From: an uncultured Christensenellaceae bacterium
Lineage (GTDB): Bacteria > Bacillota > Clostridia > Christensenellales > Borkfalkiaceae
Length of the DNA: 44,055 nt
Assembly: GCA_910589015.1 (NCBI GenBank)
Contig: CAJUSA010000016.1
Coordinates: forward strand, 1 to 44,055
Direction: 5' to 3'
Shown here in pieces: positions 34,084 through 42,145 of this stretch (position 1 is its first letter; each line of letters starts with the position of its first letter). The notes under the pieces are model-generated. The model was not told where the DNA came from and made no database searches. It saw only the letters and a list, made by a program, of their open reading frames with translations. The position numbers and the translations under genes are program-made.

Positions 34084-35703
34084 ATGAAGAAATTTTTTAC
34101 AAAAATAAAAGATTGGTTCAAACGTCATAAGCCTTCCAAGCGTAAACTCATTCAGGTTTACGCCGCTTTGCTGTACAATGCCAACATAAAAGGGTTTATA
34201 ACGGGTAATATCTATCAGGGTGCGACGAAGTTCATGTGCGTGCCGGGATTGAATTGCTATTCCTGCCCCGGGGCGGTGGGGGCTTGTCCTTTGGGCGCGT
34301 TGCAAAACGCCTTAGCAGCGTCGGGAACGCGCGCGCCTGCCTATGTGTTCGGCATTATCATTCTGCTGGGGTTGATCTTGGGACGCACGGTTTGCGGATT
34401 TTTATGCCCCGTCGGGCTCGGGCAAGAGCTGTTATATAAAATAAGAACGCCTAAACTCAAAAAGAGCAAGTTTACTTATATTTTGTCTTATTTTAAATAT
34501 ATTGTTTTAGTCGTGCTTGTCGTTGCGATTCCGCTGATGTTCGGCAAGTCGGGTTCCGCCGTACCCGGTTTTTGTAAATACATCTGTCCTGCCGGTACGT
34601 TCGGCGGTGCGCTTGCGCTCATCGTCAACCCGAATAACGACGGATTCCTTACCATGCTCGGTTCGCTTTTTACCTGGAAGTTTGCCGTGCTTGTCGTATT
34701 TATGGCCGCAAGCGTGTTTATCTTCCGTATCTTCTGCCGTTTCTTCTGTCCGCTCGGCGCGATATACGGATTTTTCAGCAAGATCGCATTACTCGGCGTC
34801 AAGCTCGATAAGAACAAATGCACCGATTGCGGGTTGTGCGTCAACGCATGCAAGATGGATATCAAACGCGTGGGCGATCACGAATGTATTCAGTGCGGCG
34901 AATGTATTGCCGTATGCCCGACAAAAGCGATCAGCTGGAAGGGGCAAAAGCTGTTTGTGCACGAGAACGCGGTGGGCGCGTCTGCTGAAGAAAAACCGCT
35001 TGCGGCGTTTATGAAAGAGGAAACTGCCGTATCGCAAGAGCCGATTGCAAACGGCGCGGCAGCGGAACTTGCGGTTGCTTCCACGCAGCCTTCGGCAGAG
35101 AACGTTTCCGCGGTGCGGGCAAAACAGCAAAAACGTAATTTCTGGTTACAGCTATCGGCATGGATCGCCGCGCTTGCCTTGCTTGCCGGCGCGCTCGTTT
35201 ATTATAATTTTATTGATAAGAACGATGTTTCCGCCGTACAGGTCGGCGATGTCTGTCCTACGTTCACCGTACAGACGTACGGCGAGGATAACGGGGAATA
35301 CAAACTGACAGAACGCACCTATTCGCCTGCCGATTCGCTCGGGAAAGTAACGGTAATCAATTTCTGGGCGACCTGGTGCGGCCCGTGCGTTGCGGAATTG
35401 CCTTATTTCGAGCAGATCCAGAATGCCTATCCCGATGAGGTGCAGGTAGTGGCGATTCAGGGAAAAGCCGATCGCGACGTCGTCAATTTTATTACCGTAG
35501 AAAAGCAGTGGGGCGAGTATTCTCTTTTGTTCGCGCAAGATATCGTAAGGGGCGCAACGTGTGAGGTTTATAAACTTTTAGGCGGTTCGTCGACTTTTCC
35601 TTACACGGTCGTTCTGAACAAAGAGGGAGTTATCGTTTATCATTCTTCGCAGTCGCTGACATATGAAAAACTCGACAATATCATTGCGCCGTATTTGGGC
35701 TGA
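34084..35703 (+). CDS. Membrane polyferredoxin (NapH/COG0348-like) fused to a TlpA/ResA-type thioredoxin
   Basis: This 539-residue protein has two parts. Residues 1 to about 290 form an integral membrane iron-sulfur protein. It has the cysteine motifs CYSCPGAVGACPLG, CGFLCPVG, CKYICPAG and CRFFCPLG, typical of NapH/CcoG-like proteins, then two classical 4Fe-4S motifs: CTDCGLCVNAC (from Cys246) and CIQCGECIAVCP (from Cys268). After an Ala/Glu linker and a further membrane helix (about 357-377), residues about 385-539 are a thioredoxin with WCGPC (431-435) and a cis-proline site (TFPYTVV), on the outer face. Electrons could thus pass through the membrane to reduce external disulfides. The fusion is the oddity; the parts are normally separate. 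It is the second gene of its operon. Confidence 0.88.
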   Translation: MKKFFTKIKDWFKRHKPSKRKLIQVYAALLYNANIKGFITGNIYQGATKFMCVPGLNCYSCPGAVGACPLGALQNALAASGTRAPAYVFGIIILLGLILGRTVCGFLCPVGLGQELLYKIRTPKLKKSKFTYILSYFKYIVLVVLVVAIPLMFGKSGSAVPGFCKYICPAGTFGGALALIVNPNNDGFLTMLGSLFTWKFAVLVVFMAASVFIFRIFCRFFCPLGAIYGFFSKIALLGVKLDKNKCTDCGLCVNACKMDIKRVGDHECIQCGECIAVCPTKAISWKGQKLFVHENAVGASAEEKPLAAFMKEETAVSQEPIANGAAAELAVASTQPSAENVSAVRAKQQKRNFWLQLSAWIAALALLAGALVYYNFIDKNDVSAVQVGDVCPTFTVQTYGEDNGEYKLTERTYSPADSLGKVTVINFWATWCGPCVAELPYFEQIQNAYPDEVQVVAIQGKADRDVVNFITVEKQWGEYSLLFAQDIVRGATCEVYKLLGGSSTFPYTVVLNKEGVIVYHSSQSLTYEKLDNIIAPYLG

Positions 35704-35834
35704 TCACGAAAGATATAAGAACGGCATGATGGAACATTGCATGAAAGTACATGATTTTTTAAACTGCAATGCGACGAGCAACGGCGAAGAATTTTTAACT
35801 TAAATAAAACAGTTTCATAAAATCAATAAATCAT

Positions 35835-35889
35835 AAATCCCCTTAATACGACATAGGTATAAGTATCTTTTGTCGAAAAAAGGGGATTT
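35835..35889 (+). promoter_or_regulatory. spoIIID upstream region: inverted repeat, possible sigma-E promoter, Spo0A-type box
   Basis: AAATCCCCTT (35835-35844) is perfectly complementary to AAGGGGATTT (35880-35889). The right arm contains the spoIIID ribosome-binding site. Between the arms lie CATAGGTA (35852-35859), 16 nt after ATA (35833-35835) as in sigma-E promoters though imperfect, and TGTCGAA (35871-35877), an exact 0A box. The rest of 35704-35834 shows no gene. Confidence 0.5.
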
Positions 35890-35891
35890 TC

Positions 35892-36158
35892 ATGTGGAAA
35901 AATATCGAAGAACGGGCAATCCATTGCGGGGAATATATTGTTAAAACAGGCTGTACGGTGCGCGCGTGCGCCGACGCCCTCGGCTCAAGCAAATCTACCG
36001 TACATAAAGACGTGACTGAGCGGTTATATTATCTCGATGCGGCATTATGGGAAAAAGTTCAGAAAGTGCTTGGAATCAATTTGCAGGAACGGCATTTGCG
36101 CGGCGGAAACGCCACTCGCTTAAAATACGAGAAAAAACGCGATTGCGGGAAAAATTAA
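35892..36158 (+). CDS. spoIIID: Sporulation transcription factor SpoIIID
   Basis: This 88-residue DNA-binding protein acts in the mother cell, switching genes on and off after sigma-E becomes active. The helix-turn-helix lies at about residues 22-45 (RACADALGSSKSTVHKDVTERL). The C-terminal basic region RHLRGGNATRLKYEKK, which also contacts DNA, matches SpoIIID closely. The length is normal. GGGGA lies five bases before the ATG. In this window it stands next to a redox operon, not beside spoIIQ or mbl as in Bacillus; the spoIIG cluster is 6 kb downstream. Confidence 0.97.
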   Translation: MWKNIEERAIHCGEYIVKTGCTVRACADALGSSKSTVHKDVTERLYYLDAALWEKVQKVLGINLQERHLRGGNATRLKYEKKRDCGKN

Positions 36159-36238
36159 GACAAAAAGGGCGCAAACGTGAGGTGCGTCATCTTTCCTAAA
36201 AATTCTTAAAAAAAGTTTGAAATACCGCCCTCAAAATC

Positions 36239-36267
36239 ATGACATTATCCATTCGTTGTGCTATAAT
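36239..36267 (+). promoter_or_regulatory. Sigma-A promoter of the MATE gene
   Basis: ATGACA (36239-36244), 17 nt and TATAAT (36262-36267), with TGC as an extended -10. Confidence 0.75.
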
Positions 36268-36306
36268 AGCGCAAGGTATTCGGAATTTGGAAGAGGATGC
36301 GGAAAC

Positions 36307-37734
36307 ATGAAAGATTTAACCAAAGGAAATCCGTACAAAACGATTCTTCTTTTTGCGTTGCCGATTTTTATCGGATGCGTCTTTCAGCAACTTTATAACA
36401 TGGCGGATACGGTCATCGTAAGTCATACGGTGAACGCCGAAGCATTTACGGGCGTGGGACTGACGGGCTCGGTATCCTTTTTGATTCTGGGGTTTGCAAA
36501 CGGACTGACCTCGGGCTTTTCCGTGCGGATCGCGCAGCGGTTCGGCGCAAACGATCAGGACGGCGTGCGCCGTGCGATCGCCATGAGTTATTTGCTTTCG
36601 ATTATTATGAGCGTAGCGATCACTGCCGCCGCCGTGCCCATCACCGGCCCTGTTCTGCGGCTGATGAACATTTCCGAGCAGTGTTATCCCTATGCTTACG
36701 CCTATCTCTTTGTCATCTTTTGCGGGATTTCCGCGTCGGTTTTCTATAATATCATGGCGGGCGTGTTGCGTGCATTGGGCGATTCCCGCACGCCGCTCTA
36801 TTGTCTTGTTGGGGCGGCGCTTCTGAACGTGGGGTTGGATTTTGCCCTGATCGTCGGTTGCAAAATGCTCTATCACGGCGCGGCGCTTGCAACCGTGCTT
36901 TCGCAGGTGGCGGCGGGCGCGGCGTCCTTGCTCTATATTCTCATTCGCTACCCCGAATACCGCTTGAAAAAATCCGATTGGAAATGGGACTGGAAATTAG
37001 CTGGCGGACACATCGCCGTCGGGCTGCCCATGGCGTTGCAGTTTTCGATCACCGCGATCGGCTGTATCTTTCAGCAGACCGCGCTCAACGGCGTAGCGAA
37101 GATTTACGTCGGGGCGGATACGGGTTACGTTGCGGCGTCGAAGATCGATAATCTTGCCGCGCAGAGTTTTAACGCACTCGGCACGGCGATCGCCACCTAT
37201 GCGGGGCAGAACAGCGGCGCGGGTGAAATCAACCGAATACGAAAGGGGGCGCAGGTGGGCATGGTGTATACGCTTGTCAGCGCCGCAATCGGATTTGCGT
37301 TCAGCGTGGGATTGCACCGTCCGCTCATGAATCTCTTTCTCGATCGAAACGATCCGCTCGTCGCGGCGCATTACGATGAAATACTTTCCTACGGACTGCG
37401 GTTTCTCATCTATCAGAGCGCGTTTTATCTTGCGCTCGGCACGATCTTCGTCTACCGCAATACTTTGCAGGGAATGGGCAAAAGCGTCATTACGATGTTT
37501 GCGGGCGTTGCAGAACTGGGCGGCAGGGCGCTGACTTCTTTCGTGTTCGTGAAGGTGTGGGGGTATACGGGCTTTTGTCTTTCCAACCCCGTTGCCTGGA
37601 TCGCGGCGGATCTGCTGCTTGTAACGGCGTATATCGTCATCATGCACCGCATGAAAAAACCCGCCGAAAAAGCCGAACCCAAACATAAAATGAAAAAACA
37701 TGCCGACGACGAAAACCTTTCGCAGGCGGCATAA
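36307..37734 (+). CDS. MATE family multidrug exporter
   Basis: This 475-residue protein has twelve predicted helices. The opening PYKTILLFALPIFIGCVFQQLYNMADTVIVS is the standard MatE start, and the second half repeats it (GLPMALQFSITAIGCIFQQTAL). The family expels organic cations and drugs in exchange for sodium or protons. I chose ATG 36307, which follows GAGGATGCGGAAAC and fits the family N-terminus; the frame continues upstream to 36217 through the promoter. The C-terminal tail is basic and hydrophilic (KPAEKAEPKHKMKKH). It appears to be a single gene. Substrate cannot be told from the sequence. Confidence 0.92.
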   Translation: MKDLTKGNPYKTILLFALPIFIGCVFQQLYNMADTVIVSHTVNAEAFTGVGLTGSVSFLILGFANGLTSGFSVRIAQRFGANDQDGVRRAIAMSYLLSIIMSVAITAAAVPITGPVLRLMNISEQCYPYAYAYLFVIFCGISASVFYNIMAGVLRALGDSRTPLYCLVGAALLNVGLDFALIVGCKMLYHGAALATVLSQVAAGAASLLYILIRYPEYRLKKSDWKWDWKLAGGHIAVGLPMALQFSITAIGCIFQQTALNGVAKIYVGADTGYVAASKIDNLAAQSFNALGTAIATYAGQNSGAGEINRIRKGAQVGMVYTLVSAAIGFAFSVGLHRPLMNLFLDRNDPLVAAHYDEILSYGLRFLIYQSAFYLALGTIFVYRNTLQGMGKSVITMFAGVAELGGRALTSFVFVKVWGYTGFCLSNPVAWIAADLLLVTAYIVIMHRMKKPAEKAEPKHKMKKHADDENLSQAA

Positions 37735-37763
37735 TCTACGATATTTCGAGAGGTAAGTTTGCA

Positions 37764-38244
37764 ATGACAGAGAAAGCGTTGGTCGTAATTGACCTTCAAA
37801 ATGACATTACAAAAAATTATAAAGAAATAATCGGCAATGTAAACGCCGCGATCGACTGGGGCGATGGAAAATAAAATACATATCGTCTATATAAAGCACA
37901 ACAACTTATCGGCAGGAACCCGAACGTTTAAGCCCGATACGCGCGGCGCGGAATTGGTTCCCGATATGAAAATCGTGTCGGAAAATATCTTTGTGAAAAG
38001 TAAGGGGAATGCCTTGACAAGTGAAGCATTTGCCGCTTTTATCAGCGAGAACGGCATTCGTGAATTTTATATAGCAGGGGCGGACGCTGTCGCTTGTGTC
38101 AAATCGACTTGCTATAATATGGCGAAGAACGGTTACAGGGTTCACGTTTTGTCCGACTGTATTACAAGTTACGATAAGAAAAAAATTCCCGAAATGTTAG
38201 CCTACTACGAGCGGAACGGTTGCAGCGTTGAAACATTAGGATAG
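37764..38244 (+). pseudogene. Isochorismatase-like cysteine hydrolase, frameshifted
   Basis: ATG 37764 (GAGAGG upstream) begins MTEKALVVIDLQNDI, the isochorismatase-fold opening with the catalytic Asp. The frame ends at 37872-37874. From 37864 the next frame continues the family sequence: KIHIVYIKHN, then FVKSKGNAL with the catalytic Lys, then GADAVACVKST with the nucleophilic Cys. The break is in four G at 37858-37861; three G would give a single frame of about 159 residues reading AIDWAMENKIHIVY. All three catalytic residues survive, so the lesion is recent or a base-calling error. The stretch is visibly more AT-rich than its neighbours, hinting at transfer. ATG 37864 would make a protein without the first catalytic residue, so I do not call it a start. 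Confidence 0.8.
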
Positions 38245-38285
38245 GGAAAATTTCATGCGGAATTTATAGCTGCTTTGATAAAAAA

Positions 38286-38315
38286 GGCTCTCGAAACATT
38301 GTCCGAGAGCTTTTT
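38286..38315. terminator. Terminator between the hydrolase and PH-domain genes
   Basis: GCTCTCG (38286-38292) and CGAGAGC (38303-38309) form the stem, with a T run 38310-38315. An AAAA run before it allows use on the minus strand as well. The flanking genes converge. Confidence 0.85.
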
Positions 38316-38335
38316 TCCTTGATTTTATTTCCTGT

Positions 38336-38863
38336 TTACTTTTTCTTTTTATTGTTTTTCCATTCCTCTTCTTCTTCCGCGCTGACGTAGTCGAATTCGA
38401 TGCGTTCGTTACGGCTGCCGAGTTCTTTCACGAATTCGTCGTACCAGTCTTCGCGCACGACAATCACCATGTATTTGGTTTTGAAATCGTCGAAATAAAC
38501 GGTCAGTTTATTCGATTTTTTGAATACCCTTGCCGAAAAAATCTTTTTGATTTCGTATTTCGATTTGACGAAACCGAATTGCAGGATCAATTCTTTATCG
38601 GTTAAAATATACTGCGATTTGACGAGCATGGAAACGATCAAAACGGCAAGGAATCCCGCTACGAAGTAGAGCAGGAAGAATTTCAGCCAGTCGTAGACCG
38701 AGGTAAGGTCGGTACGGATAAAATCGGCAAGCTGCCAGCTTGTCAGTCCGATGCAGGCGGCGCAGAGCGCAAGCCCCACGATCATAACCGTGAGAAGCAA
38801 GGGGGAAAAGCGGAAACGGAATACCGTTCTTTTTCCCTGTTCGTTGTTTGTCAACTGTTCCAT
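38336..38863 (-). CDS. Two-helix membrane protein with bacterial PH-like domain
   Basis: This 175-residue protein has two membrane helices near the N-terminus (about 20-44 and 57-81). A cytoplasmic domain begins SQYILTDKELILQFGF and matches the bacterial PH (DUF1200/YdbT-like) fold. The C-terminus is acidic then basic (EEEEEWKNNKKKK). The function is unknown. ATG 38863 has no Shine-Dalgarno; it lies exactly where transcription should start from the promoter at 38870-38898, so the message may be leaderless. The frame upstream to 38908 overlaps the promoter and is probably not translated. Confidence 0.75.
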   Translation of the reverse strand: MEQLTNNEQGKRTVFRFRFSPLLLTVMIVGLALCAACIGLTSWQLADFIRTDLTSVYDWLKFFLLYFVAGFLAVLIVSMLVKSQYILTDKELILQFGFVKSKYEIKKIFSARVFKKSNKLTVYFDDFKTKYMVIVVREDWYDEFVKELGSRNERIEFDYVSAEEEEEWKNNKKKK

Positions 38864-38869
38864 GCCGAT

Positions 38870-38898
38870 AGTATAACCGATTGCGCGCAAAAAAGCAA
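38870..38898 (-). promoter_or_regulatory. Sigma-A promoter of the PH-domain gene
   Basis: On the minus strand there is TTGCTT (38893-38898), 17 nt and TATACT (38870-38875). The ATG begins at the seventh base after the -10 box. Confidence 0.75.
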
Positions 38899-38916
38899 AT
38901 TTTATCACAACTTTGC

Positions 38917-38945
38917 TTGAAAAAAATCGTCAAATGCTTTATAAT
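38917..38945 (+). promoter_or_regulatory. Sigma-A promoter of the hydratase gene
   Basis: TTGAAA (38917-38922), 17 nt and TATAAT (38940-38945), 32 bases before ATG 38978. Confidence 0.75.
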
Positions 38946-38977
38946 GATAGAAACGAACGCAAAAGGACGGAACGGAT

Positions 38978-41203
38978 ATGGTGAAATTGATCAAATCGGG
39001 TGCGTACTACCTCGAAGGGAAGATCGTCAAAGAGGCGCACGCCTTTATGACTTCGGAAAAAAAGGAAAAGGCGGTGAACGGCACGATCGCCCGTTCGATC
39101 CTGCGTGCCCACGGAACCGAACAGGACGGAACGCTGAAATTAAAGTTCGACGAACTGACTTCGCACGATATTACTTACGTCGGCATTATCCAGACGGCGA
39201 AGGCAAGCGGGCTTGAAAAATTCCCCGTTCCTTATACGCTCACCAACTGCCATAATTCGCTCTGCGCCGTGGGCGGAACGATCAATGAGGACGACCACCT
39301 CTTCGGGCTTTCCGCCGCGAAAAAATACGGCGGAAATTATGTTCCCGCGCATCTTGCCGTCATTCACCAGTATATGCGCGAATGCGCGGCGGGCTGCGGA
39401 AAAATGATCCTCGGTTCCGATTCCCACACGCGCTACGGCGCGCTCGGCACGCTCGCGGTCGGCGAGGGCGGCGGCGAGATCGTCAAACAGCTTTTGGGGC
39501 AGACTTACGACGTCGCCCGTCCCGAGATCGTCGCCGTCTATCTCAAAGGCAAACTCAGAAAGGGCGTCGGGCCGCAGGACGTCGCGCTTGCCCTCATCGG
39601 CGCGACCTTCAAGAGCGGCTTTCTCAAAAATAAAATTCTCGAATTTATCGGCCCCGGCATTGCGTCGCTCTCGATGGATTACCGCATTGGGATCGACGTC
39701 ATGACGACCGAAACGACCTGCCTTTCTTCGGTTTGGGAAACCGACGAAAAGACGCACGAATACCTGCGCGCGCACGGCAGAGAGGGCGACTATAAAAAAC
39801 TGACCGCCGCGCAGCCCGCCTATTACGACGGCGCGGTGACCATCGATCTTTCGCGCGTCGAGCCGATGATCGCCCTGCCGTTCCATCCTTCCAACGTGTA
39901 TACGCTCAAAGATTTTTTAAGCCGTCCCGAAGAGCTGTTGCGCAAGGTCGAAGAACAAGGCGCGAAGATAAAGGGCGGCGAGTTCAATCTCGTCGATAAG
40001 ATCAAAGACGGCAAGGTGTACGTCGATCAGGCGGTGATTGCAGGCTGTGCGGGCGGCGGATACGAAAATATCTGCGAGGCGGCGGAAATTCTGCGCGATA
40101 AGAACATCGGTGCGGACGCGTTCACGCTGAGCGTTTATCCCGCGTCGCAACCCGTATATAAATGTCTGGCGGAAGGGGGGTATCTTTCCATGCTTGCCGA
40201 GCAGGGCGCGATCGTCAAAACGGCGTTCTGCGGGCCGTGTTTCGGCGCGGGCGACGTCCCTGCAAATAACTGCCTTTCGATCCGCCACACCACGCGTAAC
40301 TTCGAGAACCGCGAGGGCAGTAAACCTGCCGACGGACAGCTTGCGGCGGTGGCGCTCATGGACGCGCGCTCGATCGCGGCAACGGCGGCGAACGGCGGTG
40401 TTCTGACGTCCGCGCTCGGTTTCGATTACGCGAAGCGTTTCAAGAAATATAAATTTGACGGGAAAATTTACGCAAACCGCGTTTATCACGGCGCGCTTGC
40501 GCCCGATTCTTCGGCGCAGCTCGTTTACGGCCCCAACATTGCCGATTGGCCCGAACAGATCGCTCTCGGCAAACATCTTCTCATGAAAGTTGCCTCGGTT
40601 CTCACCGATCCCGTCACCACGACCGACGAGCTTATCCCTTCGGGCGAAACCTCTTCGTACCGTTCCAACCCCGAAAAACTTTCGCAGTTTGCATTGTCGC
40701 GCAAGGATCCCGAATACGTCGCGCGCGCCAAAGCCGTACGCGAAGAAGAGCGTATCCGCCGCGAGAGCGGCTCTCTTCCCGCAAGCGTGACGGCGGGGCT
40801 CAAAGATTTTACGCCTGCGGAAGGCACGGTGTACGGCAGCGTCGTCGTATCCAACAAACCGGGCGACGGTTCGGCACGCGAGCAGGCGGCGTCGTGTCAG
40901 CGTGTGCTGGGCGGCGTGGCGAATATCTGCAAGGAATACGCAACGAAACGCTATTTATCCAACCTCATCAACTGGGGCATCGTGCCCTTCCTCTGCGCGA
41001 AGCCCGATTTCAAAACGGGCGATTATCTCTATGTCGCCGACCTCGCCGGGGCGATCAAGGGCGGGGAAACGCGCGTCGTCGCCAAAGTCATTTCCAAGGG
41101 AAAGACGCGCGACGTCGTGCTCGAGTTACCCGTTCTCACGAAGGAAGAAAAGGAAATTCTGCTTTCGGGATGTCTTATTAACTATAACAGGGTTGGTCGT
41201 TGA
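38978..41203 (+). CDS. Aconitase-superfamily hydratase (YbhJ-like)
   Basis: This 741-residue enzyme belongs to the aconitase superfamily. SDSHTRYGALG is the active-site motif. The [4Fe-4S] ligands are Cys357 (AGCAGGG) and Cys418/Cys421 (FCGPCFGAG), at almost the same spacing as in aconitase. The C-terminal swivel domain is present (residues about 560-740; GSVVVSNKPGDGSAREQAA). Overall it resembles the uncharacterised E. coli hydratase YbhJ more than AcnA or AcnB, so the substrate is uncertain: citrate/isocitrate or another 2- or 3-hydroxy acid. A GGACGGA lies upstream of the ATG. The macrodomain gene starts one base after its stop, so the two are one unit. Confidence 0.85.
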   Translation: MVKLIKSGAYYLEGKIVKEAHAFMTSEKKEKAVNGTIARSILRAHGTEQDGTLKLKFDELTSHDITYVGIIQTAKASGLEKFPVPYTLTNCHNSLCAVGGTINEDDHLFGLSAAKKYGGNYVPAHLAVIHQYMRECAAGCGKMILGSDSHTRYGALGTLAVGEGGGEIVKQLLGQTYDVARPEIVAVYLKGKLRKGVGPQDVALALIGATFKSGFLKNKILEFIGPGIASLSMDYRIGIDVMTTETTCLSSVWETDEKTHEYLRAHGREGDYKKLTAAQPAYYDGAVTIDLSRVEPMIALPFHPSNVYTLKDFLSRPEELLRKVEEQGAKIKGGEFNLVDKIKDGKVYVDQAVIAGCAGGGYENICEAAEILRDKNIGADAFTLSVYPASQPVYKCLAEGGYLSMLAEQGAIVKTAFCGPCFGAGDVPANNCLSIRHTTRNFENREGSKPADGQLAAVALMDARSIAATAANGGVLTSALGFDYAKRFKKYKFDGKIYANRVYHGALAPDSSAQLVYGPNIADWPEQIALGKHLLMKVASVLTDPVTTTDELIPSGETSSYRSNPEKLSQFALSRKDPEYVARAKAVREEERIRRESGSLPASVTAGLKDFTPAEGTVYGSVVVSNKPGDGSAREQAASCQRVLGGVANICKEYATKRYLSNLINWGIVPFLCAKPDFKTGDYLYVADLAGAIKGGETRVVAKVISKGKTRDVVLELPVLTKEEKEILLSGCLINYNRVGR

Positions 41204-41204
41204 A

Positions 41205-42050
41205 ATGACGTTTTCCGAAATCAGTAAAATCGTCGACCTGTCGCCTTATCCGCGCCCTAAGGTGCTGAACGCGGAACAAAAGGCGGAATCCTGCGAAAAG
41301 CTGTTGCGCTTTCTCTTGCGCGAACGGGGCATGATCGCCGCCTTTTCGGCTACCTACGAAAAAAAGCGTTCGCTTGTGCGCGGGTATATGAACGAGCGCG
41401 CCGCGTTGCCCGTTCCCGCCGATCTTCTCGCGTTGCAGGACGAACTGTTCTGGACGGAAAGCGTCGAACGCGGCATGGTCGAAGTCGATTCGATTGCGTT
41501 CAACGAACAGGGGATCGGGCATTATCAGGGCGATATCGTGCGCGTTGCGGCAGACGCGATCGTCAACGCCGCGAATTCATCGCTGTTGGGCTGTTTCCGC
41601 GCGGGGCACGTCTGTATCGATAACGTGATTCATTCCGCCGCGGGCATGCAGCTGCGCGACGACTGCGCCAAGATCATCGCCGCACAACAGAGCGAAGAAC
41701 ACTGCGGCGACGCAAAAATCACGCGCGCTTACAATCTTCCCGCAAAATATGTGTTGCACACCGTCGGGCCGCTCGTCCTGCGCGAGGCAACGCAGGCGGA
41801 TCGCGCGGCGTTGCGTTCGTGTTATCTTTCCTGCCTCGATCTGTGCGAAGAGGCGGGGATACAGTCGGTCGCATTCTGTTGCGTTTCCACGGGAGTGTTC
41901 AATTTTCCGCGCGAAGAGGCGGCGGAAATCGCCACGGGCGCGGTTCTGAACTGGAAATTGCGCCGTCCCGAAAACAAACTCAAAGTCATTTTCAATACCT
42001 ATCTCGACGCCGACGCAAAAATATACGACGACATTCTGCGCATGATGTAA
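41205..42050 (+). CDS. Zinc-dependent macrodomain protein-ADP-ribose hydrolase
   Basis: This 281-residue protein removes ADP-ribose from proteins. Residues about 105-281 are a macrodomain (GDIVRVAADAIVNAANSSLLG). The loop GCFRAGHVCIDNVIHSAAG carries the zinc ligands Cys130, His135 and Cys137 of the zinc-macrodomain class. STGVFNFP is the phosphate-binding loop. The N-terminal 100 residues are the helical part usual for this class. In known operons these enzymes accompany a SirTM ADP-ribosyltransferase and a lipoylated GcvH-like carrier; neither is here, and the partner is the aconitase-like hydratase. The start at 41205 has only a weak GGG upstream; TTG 41193 is an in-frame alternative. Confidence 0.92.
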   Translation: MTFSEISKIVDLSPYPRPKVLNAEQKAESCEKLLRFLLRERGMIAAFSATYEKKRSLVRGYMNERAALPVPADLLALQDELFWTESVERGMVEVDSIAFNEQGIGHYQGDIVRVAADAIVNAANSSLLGCFRAGHVCIDNVIHSAAGMQLRDDCAKIIAAQQSEEHCGDAKITRAYNLPAKYVLHTVGPLVLREATQADRAALRSCYLSCLDLCEEAGIQSVAFCCVSTGVFNFPREEAAEIATGAVLNWKLRRPENKLKVIFNTYLDADAKIYDDILRMM

Positions 42051-42086
42051 GCGCGTTTTCCCCCAAAGTTCAATAACAGATAATTT

Positions 42087-42115
42087 GGCATATTTCGACA
42101 GAATATGCCTTTTTT
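42087..42115 (+). terminator. Terminator after the macrodomain gene
   Basis: GGCATATT (42087-42094) and AATATGCC (42102-42109) form an 8-bp stem with a T6 run. The left-arm end and loop contain TTCGACA, a Spo0A-type box on the minus strand. Confidence 0.85.
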
Positions 42116-42138
42116 CATGCCGTTTTAGCCTTTATAAT
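42094..42138 (+). promoter_or_regulatory. Spo0A-type box and -10 element of the spoIIG operon
   Basis: TTCGACA (42094-42100) is the exact inverse of TGTCGAA. TATAAT lies at 42133-42138 with no good -35 at 17 nt. The box centre is about 48 bases before the predicted start, as in activator-type Spo0A promoters such as Bacillus spoIIG. Confidence 0.65.
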
Positions 42139-42145
42139 AGCGGAT

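Noticed and set aside
37864..38244. Short hydrolase starting at ATG 37864
   Set aside because: It would lack the first catalytic Asp, which is present just upstream in the other frame; a one-base frameshift explains both parts.
38864..38908. Upstream extension of the PH-domain protein
   Set aside because: It covers the promoter, which would place the start codon before the transcription start.
40902..41204. Macrodomain frame extending into the hydratase gene
   Set aside because: This part is the out-of-frame reading of the hydratase C-terminus; the family sequence begins only after 41205.
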